Positions 11,754-22,614 of a stretch of 64,000 nucleotides of DNA are shown here, piece by piece. The position numbers and the translations under genes are program-made. The DNA lies in NCBI RefSeq assembly GCF_001625215.2, contig NC_030381.2, positions 46,250,689-46,314,688 of the forward strand. The letters run 5' to 3'. Every line of letters starts with the position of its first letter. Position 1 is the stretch's first letter. The notes under the pieces are model-generated. The model was not told the DNA's origin. It ran no database searches and saw only the letters and a list, made by a program, of their open reading frames with translations. This DNA comes from Daucus carota subsp. sativus (Eukaryota; Streptophyta; Magnoliopsida; Apiales; Apiaceae).

Positions 11754-12756
11754 AAGATTCAGATACATTTTACAAAATTCGAGTTGAATACCCACGGATT
11801 TCATGAATGGATTTTAAACTATTTCAACCAACATAAGCATGGATATAAAGTCGTAATCTTAAACAAAATTTAACTAATGGTTTGAATATCAAGGTTCTAA
11901 TTTTTAGAGGGGACTTTTATATAATATTTGCCAAGAAAGAAAAAAAAAACTTGCCACCTAAAATGACACAATATCTCCATTCGTGATACAAACCGCCATG
12001 CCAAAACCCGCATCGGCAAAAAAAGCCATCAGAAACGCCATCCTTACTAGCAAGTAACTCCATTAAATAAAATATGAAACAAAAACGACGTACGTATAAA
12101 TATACTAATACTTCTTAGAAAAAGAATTTATTTAAATATACATACAGCCTGAATAGATAGGAAGATGGTTTAGAGGAAAAGGGAAAATAACTCATATAAG
12201 ATGATTAAAAGGAAAAGGAAAAGAACTTCGCATCTCTCGTGGGCATAACACAAGCACATTGGAAACAATTACACCAAGTATTTGTATGACAACGAAACCT
12301 GGTCTTAGAATCTAAATAACTATGTATCTATCTACGCATGTGTAACAAAATGAATAACTTAAAATCGATGGAAAACATAAGATCGAACAACAAAGACATA
12401 AAAAGGGAAAAAAGAAGAGGTAAACAACATTTTACCAGATTAGACTACAGAAGATCAATCATAAAATGAGTGAATTTACAACACCTAACTATGAAGTGGT
12501 GGCGGAAAGAAAATTGTTGAGGAAATTGACGGGGCGAGCATCTAACGGCGAAGTACATTCCTATTTTTTTAATATTAACAAAATTATCAAATTTGATTTG
12601 TTACTAAAATAAACATGATAGTCCAGATTCTATATTGAACATGTATAAGTTACATATAAGGTTTATGTTAAATTACATATAAAGTTTATGTAGGAACATT
12701 ATTACCTCTACAATATCATTATCGATTTTATCACTATAGTAATTTTGTGCAATTTA

Positions 12757-12906
12757 CCTTGAAAATTTCATTTGCTTTCTCCAACATGGAAGCTGTGTTA
12801 TCTTGACCTCGAAAATTTCATTTACTCTGTTCAACATGGAAGCTGTGTTATCTTGACCTCGAAAATTTCATTTGCTCTGTCCAACATGAAAGCTGTGGTA
12901 TCTTTA
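12757..12906. repeat. Three tandem copies of a 50-bp unit
   Basis: Units start at 12757, 12807 and 12857, each containing GAAAATTTCATTT followed by CCAACATGGAAGCTGTG or a close variant. The short ORF crossing them is a product of the repeat. Confidence 0.88.
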
Positions 12907-13074
12907 AGACAGCAAACTGTGCTCCGTGGAGTATCACATGAAATCATCAGTCATCACTGCTCTCCATTATTACCAAACAGGTGAGATGAGATAAGATATT
13001 TCTTAATGAAGTCCAGTCCAGTTATTTTGCATGGACTTTCTGAGCTACATACCTGCCTGTCAACTACTCCCCTT

Positions 13075-13294
13075 GTCCCGGTCATTTATATACATTTGAA
13101 ATAGAGAACTCGGCACATATTTTAAGGTTCTTATAAAATATAATTCCGTGAATTATTTTAAAATTCTTTTTCTTCTGAAACTTTTTATTCAGAAAGAAAA
13201 AAAAATTTAAATATAAATTATACAACTATACCTTATAGAATCCTTAAAATGCATGTCAAGCAAAACGAAAAAAAAATGATTGGGACAGAGGATA
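13075..13294. mobile_element. Stowaway-type MITE, about 220 bp
   Basis: Ends read CTCCCCTTGTCCCGGTCATT on the left and, in reverse complement, TCCTCTGTCCCAATCATT on the right, with TA at 13075-13076 and 13293-13294. The interior (tataaaatataattccgtga, then ttattttaaaattc) is related to the partial element at 56958-57180. Confidence 0.75.
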
Positions 13295-13722
13295 TAAAAC
13301 ATAAGTCACGGGTAAACCTATAGTTACAGAGAGATATTCTCTAGGACTACAATGCCATTGATTCTAATGAAGAGACTTGTCATGTATCACAAATGATTGT
13401 GTTTTCATACCACTAAGAAGAAAATGTCACAACTCAACTGGATAAGAACATGCAAATGCAAATGTACTTGGCAAAAAAAAAATGCAAATGTCACAAACAA
13501 TTGTGCTTTCATACCACAAAATTCTTCAGAGCATTTTACATCAAAACAGACTTGGTTTAACAAGGATTACTTATGAATCCAACAAAACTAAACATGTTCA
13601 AATAAAACTGATAAAACGAGAAAAGCTTAATTATTGCTAAGATATTATCATCTCTTTCTTTGTAATTCCACTTCCTTACCTGAACTTGGCCTACTCCATG
13701 ACATGTTACCTAATACAATCTT

Positions 13723-16390
13723 TCACAGCATATTATTCTGGACCTTGTTCTGAATCTCGATTTGTTTTTTATTAGAAACACTCTTGATCACATCCGTAGC
13801 AACAGCGCGTGGAACTTCCCTTTCCCTGCTGCTCCCGGAAGCAACATGAGAAATGTGTGGATTATGCACTACAGATGGTTCAGGGTTTTCCTGTCCAGTC
13901 AATCGAACTGTAGATGTATACAGAGGCCAATTCTGAGGCCAAAGACAAGTTACTTCTTCAGTTTTAGCCGTTCTCTGTGCAGAAGGAGACTTGTCAGTCT
14001 TATCTGAGGCTATGTTCTTCTCTACCTCCATCAGTTCTTTTGAGGAGGACCTAGTGAACGTTACTGAGGCTGGACCATCATCAGCATCATCGTCCGAGTC
14101 TAGCACAATAATCTCTTTACCAGCATATGTCAGTTCTGACTTGTTCAGTCCACCTTCCCCAAGCTTTCTAAATGACCTGCTCGCTATCTCATGCGGATTG
14201 CTCTCACCCAGGTTTATGCTCTTAGTCCCAAATAAATTTGAGCCACAAGCATCCTCAGTTTTCTCCATTCCCTGTGCAGATTGAGACTTGGAATTCTTGT
14301 CTGAAGCAATGTTCTTCTCTACCTTAATCAGTTCTTTTGAGGAGGATCTGCTGATCGTTACTGAGGCTGGACCATCATCTGAATCTAGCATAATCACTTC
14401 TTTACCAGAAAATGTCAGTCCTGACTTGTTCAATCCACCTTCCCTAAATTTTCTGAAAGACCTGTTAAGTATTTCACGTGGATGGCTGTCACCCAAGTTT
14501 AAGCCTTTTGTTCCGAAGGAGATTAAGCCAGAAGCATCCTCAGATTCCTCCATTCCCTGTGCAGAAGGAGACTTTAATATTGAGCCAGAAGAACTCGTCT
14601 TGCAACGCTTTTTTCCTCTGCTTGTGCTACCAGGTTGCACCGCATGGACTGAAGTCTTTTCTGAACACTTGGTTCTGTTAATGCTTGGGTCTGAATTTTC
14701 CATCACGTCTTCGGAATCCGGAAGGTCAGCAAGAGCTATGTTTAAATCAGGTATTTCGGGCATAACACGTTTGCGTCGATTTCCTTTTCCAGCTGAAGCA
14801 AATGCATCAGTAGAAGATAACTTTAAAGAGACCGTGTCCTGTAAAATAGATAATTAGTAGAATAATAATGCCTGCAAGCTTTAGCAACAAACAAAGTTCA
14901 GCTAATAAAAAGTTTGCAATAGAAAATTGGGTCTCTTGTAATGGCAGAAATTTTCTCTCACAAAACAGATTCTGCCTAAATGGCAAATACATAGCTCTAT
15001 TTTCTATACCAACAGAAAAGCAGCATCATATAGAATGCACAGGAAATTCTTTACTTGAAGCACAGTTTATAGTACAAAGTCTTGTTACACATAAATTTCA
15101 ATGCAGTATATACGATATATATTCCTGTACCTTGTCTATGTGTGAAGAATTTGCACCTGCAAACATTGAGAAAGAGAAATTAGATGCAAAAGAGAAAAGA
15201 AAAACCTAACCACAGGTTTAGCCTATGGGTTAGACACATAAATGGCTACAGATAAAAGAACATATAAAAAAATACATGATTGCATTCTGTAGAACAAAAA
15301 TGATCATATCAACAGGGGGAGGGGGGGGGGGGGGGGGGGTTGTTACTTTTATAGATTGTGCCCTAGAAGTCTAATAGCTACTTTATCTGTCAGCTGAGCT
15401 GCACTAACTCTTTGATCTATGTTCTTTTTATATAGAGGCATAAGATATATAGATACCAGAAAGTTGAACTTCTTCCAGCGGACCAAAAGCTGGCTGATAA
15501 TTGTTCAGCATCGGAAAAGAACCATAATTCTTCCTTGACATCGGCATCAATGATTTTGTGGAAGTTGAGCAGATATCTAGCCTTTTATTACTGGACAACA
15601 CTGTGGAGTCAAACTGGTGATTACACTCTTGTTTTGAAATTGTATCAGTAACTCTTGAGGTCTTTCTCAATGCTTCCGGGTACTGTACGTAGTTAAACTT
15701 TTCTTGTCTACATAGTGAAGATGGCATTGAACTTCTCTCTCCCTTGTCTCTGCATTCTCCAAGATTAGATCCTTGGGGCTGAATGTGAGATGCTGTGCCT
15801 GTAAAATAGTCATGCAAAGACCCTATGTAAGCAAAGCTGCCATCACAAATATGATGAAAATTAGAAAGGTTATTAAGGTTTCCACGACACTTACTGAGTG
15901 TAGTTTTGCTCGACAAAGTAGACACTGGATCTTTTGAGGAGAAGTATCCCCTATTAATACATAGAGCATAATTACTGTTCTCGAAGTTTTGCACAAGTGG
16001 ATTCTTTACTACTTGCACACTGTTGGTGCCTTTGTCATTTTTAAGAACGGACCCTCTCCCACTTAACTGAGAAATATTCGATACTGAGCCTACCATATCT
16101 GGTTTATAATAACTGATGTTATTTGACATTGTGGAGCTAGAAATTCCAGAATCAAATTTTCTATATCCTTTGGGAGGTCCATATGCGTTAGATGCATCCC
16201 CCACTCCACTTACTGAAAGGTGATTCATAGTATTATGACCAAGAGGAATAGAAAACTGGTGCCGCTCTTGAAGTGCTGTATTGGAACTGGCTCCTGACGA
16301 AGATGACATGTAGACGAACGGGTGATAATGTAACGGATTTCTAGATCTCTCAGCAGAAGTATGATATGATTTTATTGCATGATTCCACAT
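13723..16390 (-). CDS. Unidentified nuclear-type protein with duplicated SIM-like motifs, about 691 aa
   Basis: Exons 15457..16390, 15131..15156 and 13723..14838 join in frame with GT-AG junctions. The N-terminal half is Ser/Asn-rich and lacks a domain I know. A basic patch GKGNRRKR, a possible nuclear signal, is followed by MPEIPDLNIALADLPDSED, which resembles EAR-like DLN motifs. Then a segment of about 90 residues occurs twice; each copy has an S-AQGME start, an FGTK-NLG-S-P-EI block, an RSFRK-EGGLNKS block, and KEVIMLDSDD or KEIIVLDSDD. These last fit a hydrophobic SUMO-interaction motif followed by acids and phosphorylatable serine. The ATG at 16390 has an upstream in-frame stop in the same exon; additional 5' coding exons are still possible. 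Non-coding 5' exons probably lie at 17566-17606 and 19020-19205. Function unknown. Confidence 0.72.
15315..15339. repeat. Poly-G tract in an intron
   Basis: A run of 5 G, one A and 19 G lies in the intron between the first two coding exons of the 13.7-16.4 kb gene. A similar poly-C run of 18 bases lies at 22314-22331. Such tracts could form G-quadruplexes or be of uncertain assembled length. Confidence 0.85.
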
Positions 16391-16696
16391 GATGTTTCCG
16401 ATATAAGACTTTGTTTGCTTGTATATAATCTCTCTTCAGAGTCTGCAGGTTTGATGCAAAGGGTAACAGACAAATCCTGAATAGAAAAACCAATGCAATA
16501 CTATAAGCATAATATATACACGTCGATATACTAATAGTGATGCTGATTATGTGAGCACTGCATGACATATGGAATTTATGTTTTTCTCATCATATAAACA
16601 AAATTAGTTTAAAACCAAGTTTTGAGCATATATAACCATATGGATCTTATGGTAAATGGCTGTTGGGGAGATCAAGATTACTTTGGTGTTCACAAT

Positions 16697-17497
16697 GCCT
16701 CCTAAAAGCATAGAAGTAGAGGGACCAATAGCAAATACGGAGTATCACCTGAACTAAAACATAGCACAATTTATCATACAAAACTGGAAGCTTTACAATT
16801 TTTACTCATTTGGAAACAAGGATATGAGTTTTACAAGTTGAAAAGATATTTCATGAGAAGCCTCCCATAAGAATAGAAGGGAACAATAGAAAATACAGAG
16901 TCTCAACTACGCTAAAACATAGCACAATGTATCATGCAAAACTGGAGGCTATAAATTTTTTATTCGTTTGGAAACAATGATATGAGTCTTACAAGTAGAA
17001 AAGAAATTTCATGAGAAGCCTCCCATAAGAATAGAAGTAGAGGGACCAATTGCAAATATGGAGTGTCAACTAAGCTAAAACATAGCACAACTTATCATGC
17101 AAAACTGGAAGCTTTAAATTTTTACTCATTTTGAAAACAATGATATGAATTTTACACGTAGAAAAGAAATTTCATCAAAGCCTCCTATGATAATAGAGGT
17201 AATGGGACCGATAGCAAATACAGAGTATCAACTAAGTTAAAACATAGCACAATTAATCATGCAAAAGTGGAAGCTTTAAATTTTTTAATTCATTTGGAAA
17301 CAGTTATATGAGTTTTACAAGTAGAAAAGAAATTTCATGAGATGCCTCCCATAAGAATAGAAGTAGAGGGACCAATTGCAAATACGGAGTGTCAACTAGG
17401 CTAAAACATAGCACAACTTATCATGCAAAACTGGAAGTTATTTATTTTTTACTCATTTGGAAACAATGATATGAGTTGTACACTTAGAAGAGAAAAA
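16697..17497. repeat. Five tandem copies of a unit of about 160 bp
   Basis: Units begin with GCCTCC near 16697, 16860, 17018, 17180 and 17344 (spacing 158-164 bp). Shared landmarks are AATAGAAGTAGAGGGACCAA, AACATAGCACAA, ATCATGCAAAACTGGAAG, CATTTGGAAACAATGATATG and AGAAAAGAAATTTCATGAGA. The array sits upstream of the first coding exon of the minus-strand gene at 13.7-16.4 kb, probably in its 5' intron. No coding frame runs through it. Confidence 0.9.
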
Positions 17498-18205
17498 GCC
17501 CTGTATTCCAGGCCCCAAGCCCCTACAGGAATCAACAGTTGAAATATTGGCAGCAACAGTTACCTGACTGTAAAAGACCAGAACTGAGCCACTACCCACT
17601 GCTTCTGAAAGACCTAAAGGATGAGACACAAAAGCCAATATCTCAGATAGTCAGATGCAACAGGTAGCAATATGTATATATATTGTTCTAGCAACAACAT
17701 ATTCGAATCCCCTCACTAGTTCAGACAAATGTAGAATCTGTCTCAACAAAATATATTTATATCAGCGTTGCGAAAGGCACAAACTCACAGAAAGTTCAAA
17801 GTTAAGTCTAAAGTGCAGCATGCAAAGCTTCTATAAAATGAATAACAGCGAACACAATTTTTACTGAGGCAAAGTGTTTGCAGTTTCAAATAATTAATTA
17901 TAGGGTGCTTCGCACAACCTTTTATAGTAACTGGCCAAAAAATAACCTTAGATTTGTTCTCCCACACTTCTATGTATTAGTCTGTCATATGTTTTTACTA
18001 GTTTAATTTTTAATTTGGCAAAATAACTTTAAATAATAATCAAAACATATTGAACTCTTAATATTGATTGAAAAAATCATATCAGTAATTTAGTTCCGTA
18101 TTATTATTCAAATATATTTTCAGGGTGGGCTAATATCATATTTTATATCTCTTTCACTGAACAAAAAAAAAGTTCAACCAAATTTTCAGTGTTTAATGTG
18201 CGACA

Positions 18206-18398
18206 TGCCCTCCCTTTCTCATTTTATATGAGCGACCTACTTTTTGCACGCATTTCAATGTGTTCAGAATAGTTACTAGTAAGAAGATTATTCTAATTAC
18301 AAAAAATTACCATTTACAAGTATCACTTCCAAATGCATTAAATTGCGTGCAAAAAGTGCAAAAGTCAACTAGCTTACATAAAATGGACAAGGAGAGTA
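18206..18398. mobile_element. Stowaway-like MITE, about 190 bp
   Basis: The left end CCCTCCCTTTCTCATTTTAT and the right end, whose complement reads CTCTCCTTGTCCATTTTATG, are imperfect inverted repeats; both are followed inwards by a TTTTGCACG-type motif. TA follows on the right (18397-18398); the left flank is degenerate. Assignment rests on the resemblance of the ends to other Stowaway elements here. Confidence 0.55.
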
Positions 18399-19002
18399 TT
18401 TATTAATAACGATTTGTTTAAAAATGTTTGTACTTTTGTTATACCAGATCCAACACATTGACTAATCCCTGAGGGCTAAAAAGAAAATACTCAATTACAC
18501 TTAGCACATCATAATTCAAACAAATTACATAACAAATTAACTTAGCACATTATGATTCATATCCTATTAATATCCTATAAAAATACTGTAAACACTTGAG
18601 TCACTATATCTATATCTATATGCAAGACAAACTAAAAATTAAATTTTTATAACATCATAATATAAAAAATCATAAAAATTTACAATAAAATTATAGTGCA
18701 ACCAAAGGGCACAAAAAATGAAGAAATGAATGTAATTGATTGATGCTTGAATGTAAGGATAGAGTGGACAATATGAGATTCGACACGGGCAGATTAAATG
18801 CACAAAGAAGGGTGTACAAAGAAGGGTATGCAAATATCGCCACCCTTAATTATATAACGGTATGCGACATGGTCATAATCTGAAACACAATAGAAATAGC
18901 TCACAAGACATATACAGACTTACTTCAACAATTGTAATACTTCTTTCATTATAATTATAAAAAAACACGACTAGAGATGTAAATAGCTCTACTTACGTGA
19001 AA

Positions 19003-19150
19003 GGTAGAGTAGAAAGATATACCTGTGCGGAATTGCAAGGAAGAACGGTACAGATGCTCCTCGGATAGGCAGATTAGGTAGAGTAGAAAGATATACCTGT
19101 GCGGAATTGCAAGGAAGAACGGTACAGATGCTCCTCGGATAGGCAGATTA
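19003..19150 (-). repeat. 74-bp tandem duplication covering a 5'-UTR splice donor
   Basis: Bases 19003-19076 and 19077-19150 are two copies of the same 74 bp. On the minus strand each copy reads a pyrimidine-rich leader ending CCGCACAG followed by GTATATC, a usable splice donor. Upstream, 19151-19205 looks like the start of a 5' UTR (CGTCTCTCGACTCCCTCCCTC on the minus strand, shortened here). This is the likely first exon of the minus-strand gene at 13.7-16.4 kb, so its first intron would have two equivalent donors. Confidence 0.75.
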
Positions 19151-19205
19151 TAGGCGAGAAGAGGGAGGGAGTCGAGAGACGGTGAGGCAGATGAATTTAG
19201 GGTTT

Positions 19206-22200
19206 TCTTTTGGAAAAGGTCGTGATTATCTTTTTAGGTTCTTTTTGTAGCATTTTCTCATTATGGGCAATTTTGTCTTTTTACATCCACTCACGATTCC
19301 GCATTTCCGCTTAATTTTTTTTCGTTTAGGGCGCGGTCTGCTGTGTCTATTTACGAAGATTAAGTAAGTTCTTTTTTTACAACACTGAGCTATTTGTAAA
19401 GAACGATTGTGAGCTTTCCATTCAGTAGTCAGACAAGTCAAAAACTAAAATAGGCCATTACACAAACAAAATCAAACTACAAATTTGACCGCAGAAACAT
19501 ATGGGAAGAAGTTTGTCCCTTACAAATTAGAAACACAATCAGGTTACCGAAAATATCAAATTAAAATATAAATATAGAAAAATTTGAAGGAAAGCATGTA
19601 AATACATTAATATATTGTTACTCAAATTTGTCTAGATGCTAAAGTAAATTTTCACAATCATATTAATATAACTTAGTGATATCTGATATCTAATATATTC
19701 CAAAATGGAACAGATCAGAGTCTTTGGTTGCACATAGAGGAATCTTTTCTTACTTATCTGAACTCCTCCTGCGGAAGTGAAAAACATATTCACATGGAAT
19801 GACATATTCAAGTACAGCAGCGAAAATATGACTCCACTGGGAAAACATACGATAATCATCAATAATTAATTTGCATCAAAGAAGTGCAAGTTCTTAACAA
19901 AATAATTTGCATTAAAGAAATGCAAGTTGTTAACAACATATATACAAAGCATGAAGTGGAGCGAAGAACTGAACAGCAGACGGTTCAGAACTCAGACTTA
20001 GCACCTTGATCTAAACAGCCACACTCAGCCTATAAGACATATATCTATACACATCACTTTGTTTTTTCCAAAGATTCGCTTTCAAAATTTGTCATACAAC
20101 ATTTTAAGACAGATGACTCTATTAGTTGAGAAAATTTACCTGATACATTCAGTACAATCAAAATAGAATTTTACTTGATCAAGAAACAAGAGGTAAATGC
20201 CAGAGAAAATACCATAATTTCCTTCGAAATTTTTCGCAAAAATCTTTTTTCCGACCTTCAAAATCTTCTTCACCTCTGACTGCCCCTCAACTTTATATTC
20301 CTTTTCACTTCCACGACATCTCTCTATTATAATGCCTTATCTGCACGAACTCGTAATGAAATGAAATATATGTAAAATTTGTCCATCCAACACACTATGC
20401 CCACATGCAAGTAAGATAAAATAAATCATCAAAGAGCCCGTGTATTGACACATGTTTTCCATCGTGCAAAACTATATCTGCAAATAATATGTTTTTGCTT
20501 TTTTTGTTCTTTATTCCTACTGCACAAGTTCAGTTAACCCATCAGATAAGAGAGGGGTACACACACAAAAGCTCAAAATATGTCCGCACATTGATATAGT
20601 CAATGATTGTCATGCTAACATATCATATATCTTATACTCGGATTTTTTGTTTAAATTATAAAATTACCATTAAACATATGGCCAGAGAGAATCCTATGTA
20701 TTGGTGATCATGTGCTTAATAACTAATCTCGATCACATATTCAGGAGAATTACTTCAAACTTCAACCAATCACAAGAAAAATACTGCACTGATAACCAAT
20801 TCTGTATAAACTTATAACCCTTGGAGCTTTTTATTTCTGTTTCTCCTTGAAGTATTCCAGATCGCTCTCCATGTATACTCAGGTGATCACTTGCATACTC
20901 TATGGTCAATACTGCATTATCTCTACCGTCTACTATCTAGTGAGTATCTTGGTGTTCCACTAAAACATTATATGCATGACCTGATCAAAATTCCACGAGC
21001 GTTTACAGTTTTACAGCTGTGCTTCCAAGGTTATATATGTTGAACATCCTTTTATTTACATACATATTACAAGTGTACAACAATTTAACATTCTCACAGG
21101 CGACCGACCTTAAAATTATGGCTTCATCTACACACACATATGACATATCCACTGGCTTTCAAATTGAACTATTTCCTTGGAATAATTGTAGCATACAAGC
21201 TAAAAATCCCCATAAAAATAATGTCACTTAACAGGAACTACACTTAATTATTCATAAAACACCTATTTATTGTTCTAAAATGCTTTCATTCTTTTAGCTC
21301 CTGATTTGATCATAATTCATAAAATGAAATTGTGCTAGAATGGAGTCGGTTATAAATCTCTATAGCATGCATCCGTTTAAAAATTAAAGTCAAATGAAGG
21401 TGACCTGCACTATAACATCAGCAGATTTAATTATAACTATCTTGTTCCGACTTCTGACAACAGTGGGAAATCTAGTCTAATCAATTAGTAACATATACAT
21501 AAACTTGATATTTTCTAAGATCAGCGCAACATCACAAACACTAGATCTATTAGGACTTTTTCACTCGTTGCTTAATCTACGGAGCACAACTAGACAACGA
21601 ACTAAGCTGCATAAGTGGACAACCCATTTATTAAAGCCAATTCCTGCTAATACTCCACCTTTGACCATTCATATAGGGATTTATTTAAATACACCTACTC
21701 TATTTCTGAATAGAATACTATTTTAACGGACTCTTTCGGTCGACAGTCAAACACCCTGAACAAAAGGAATAGTGAAATTTTATTAAATTTGAACATACCA
21801 GAAATGCATGTCTTCTTCGTGCACTATCATTTAGAACAAAGAGTCTTTCTAGAATGTGGAGTGCATTGTTTTATTGCATGTTTCCACGGTATTTGGTTGG
21901 AAAGGTACAGCAGAATATTTAAGAAAATTTTTAGTTTGGTGAATGGTGTTTCAGATGGAGCAAGTTTTGGTTGGCTACTTGAGTTGATTGATGATAAGGT
22001 TTTGTAAGTTCTATCTTTTCTTAAGATTTGAATAGAGGTTTGATTTGTTTTTGTATCCTTGGTTTTCCTCCACCTCAGATTTCAGATCTCCATAGTTTGT
22101 TAGGGAGTCACTCTTGTACATGTGACCAGTGCCTTTCTTTTTTAAAATAATAAATGTTTAGTGCGAAGGAAAATAAGTCTTTTTGTAGGAATGATGCATT

Positions 22201-22440
22201 TTTTTTTAATAGGGTTCTGTATCTTCAATGTCACCTATAGTCTTGGTTTTGGATTTAAAACACGCCACCTACTCCCATAGCTTTGTCACATTTCTGAGAA
22301 TTTGGAACTGCGACCCCCCCCCCCCCCCCCCAGAAGAAAAAATGATAATGAACAAAAATAAATTTGCAGAACTTATGTGGTTATTTAGTAAATAGTCCCA
22401 AATCATTAATGTTGACAAGATACAGTTCATCATCACAACT
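19206..22440. other. Intergenic stretch without a supported gene
   Basis: Upstream of the 5'-UTR-like exon ending near 19205 I see no coding exon series. A short imperfect direct repeat (about 35 bp, twice) lies at 19866-19938 and a poly-C tract at 22314-22331. The ORFs here are short and have no recognisable family. Confidence 0.5.
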
Positions 22441-22614
22441 TTGAGAACAAATAGACAATTACCAGTGGGATTTTATCTTTCTCCATCACATCTTTATAAA
22501 GTTTCAGTGGTGGTAAATCCAATCCAGACATTTAAAAAAGGCATCCCCTGCTATCTCTGTGAAAGCGTCTTTAGCTTCTACTGCACCTTACAACTGTGTC
22601 ATTCAGGGGCTAGG

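Noticed and set aside
13762-14857. Several plus-strand ORFs of up to 189 aa
   Set aside because: They are antisense shadows of the long minus-strand coding exon, which alone has consistent splice sites and protein-like repeats.
16697-17497. CRISPR-like array
   Set aside because: Units are adjacent with no variable spacers; this is a plant tandem repeat.
17690-17720. tRNA or SINE B-box-like TTCGAATCCCC
   Set aside because: No matching A-box or clover-leaf could be found around it; no tRNA gene was recognised anywhere in the window.
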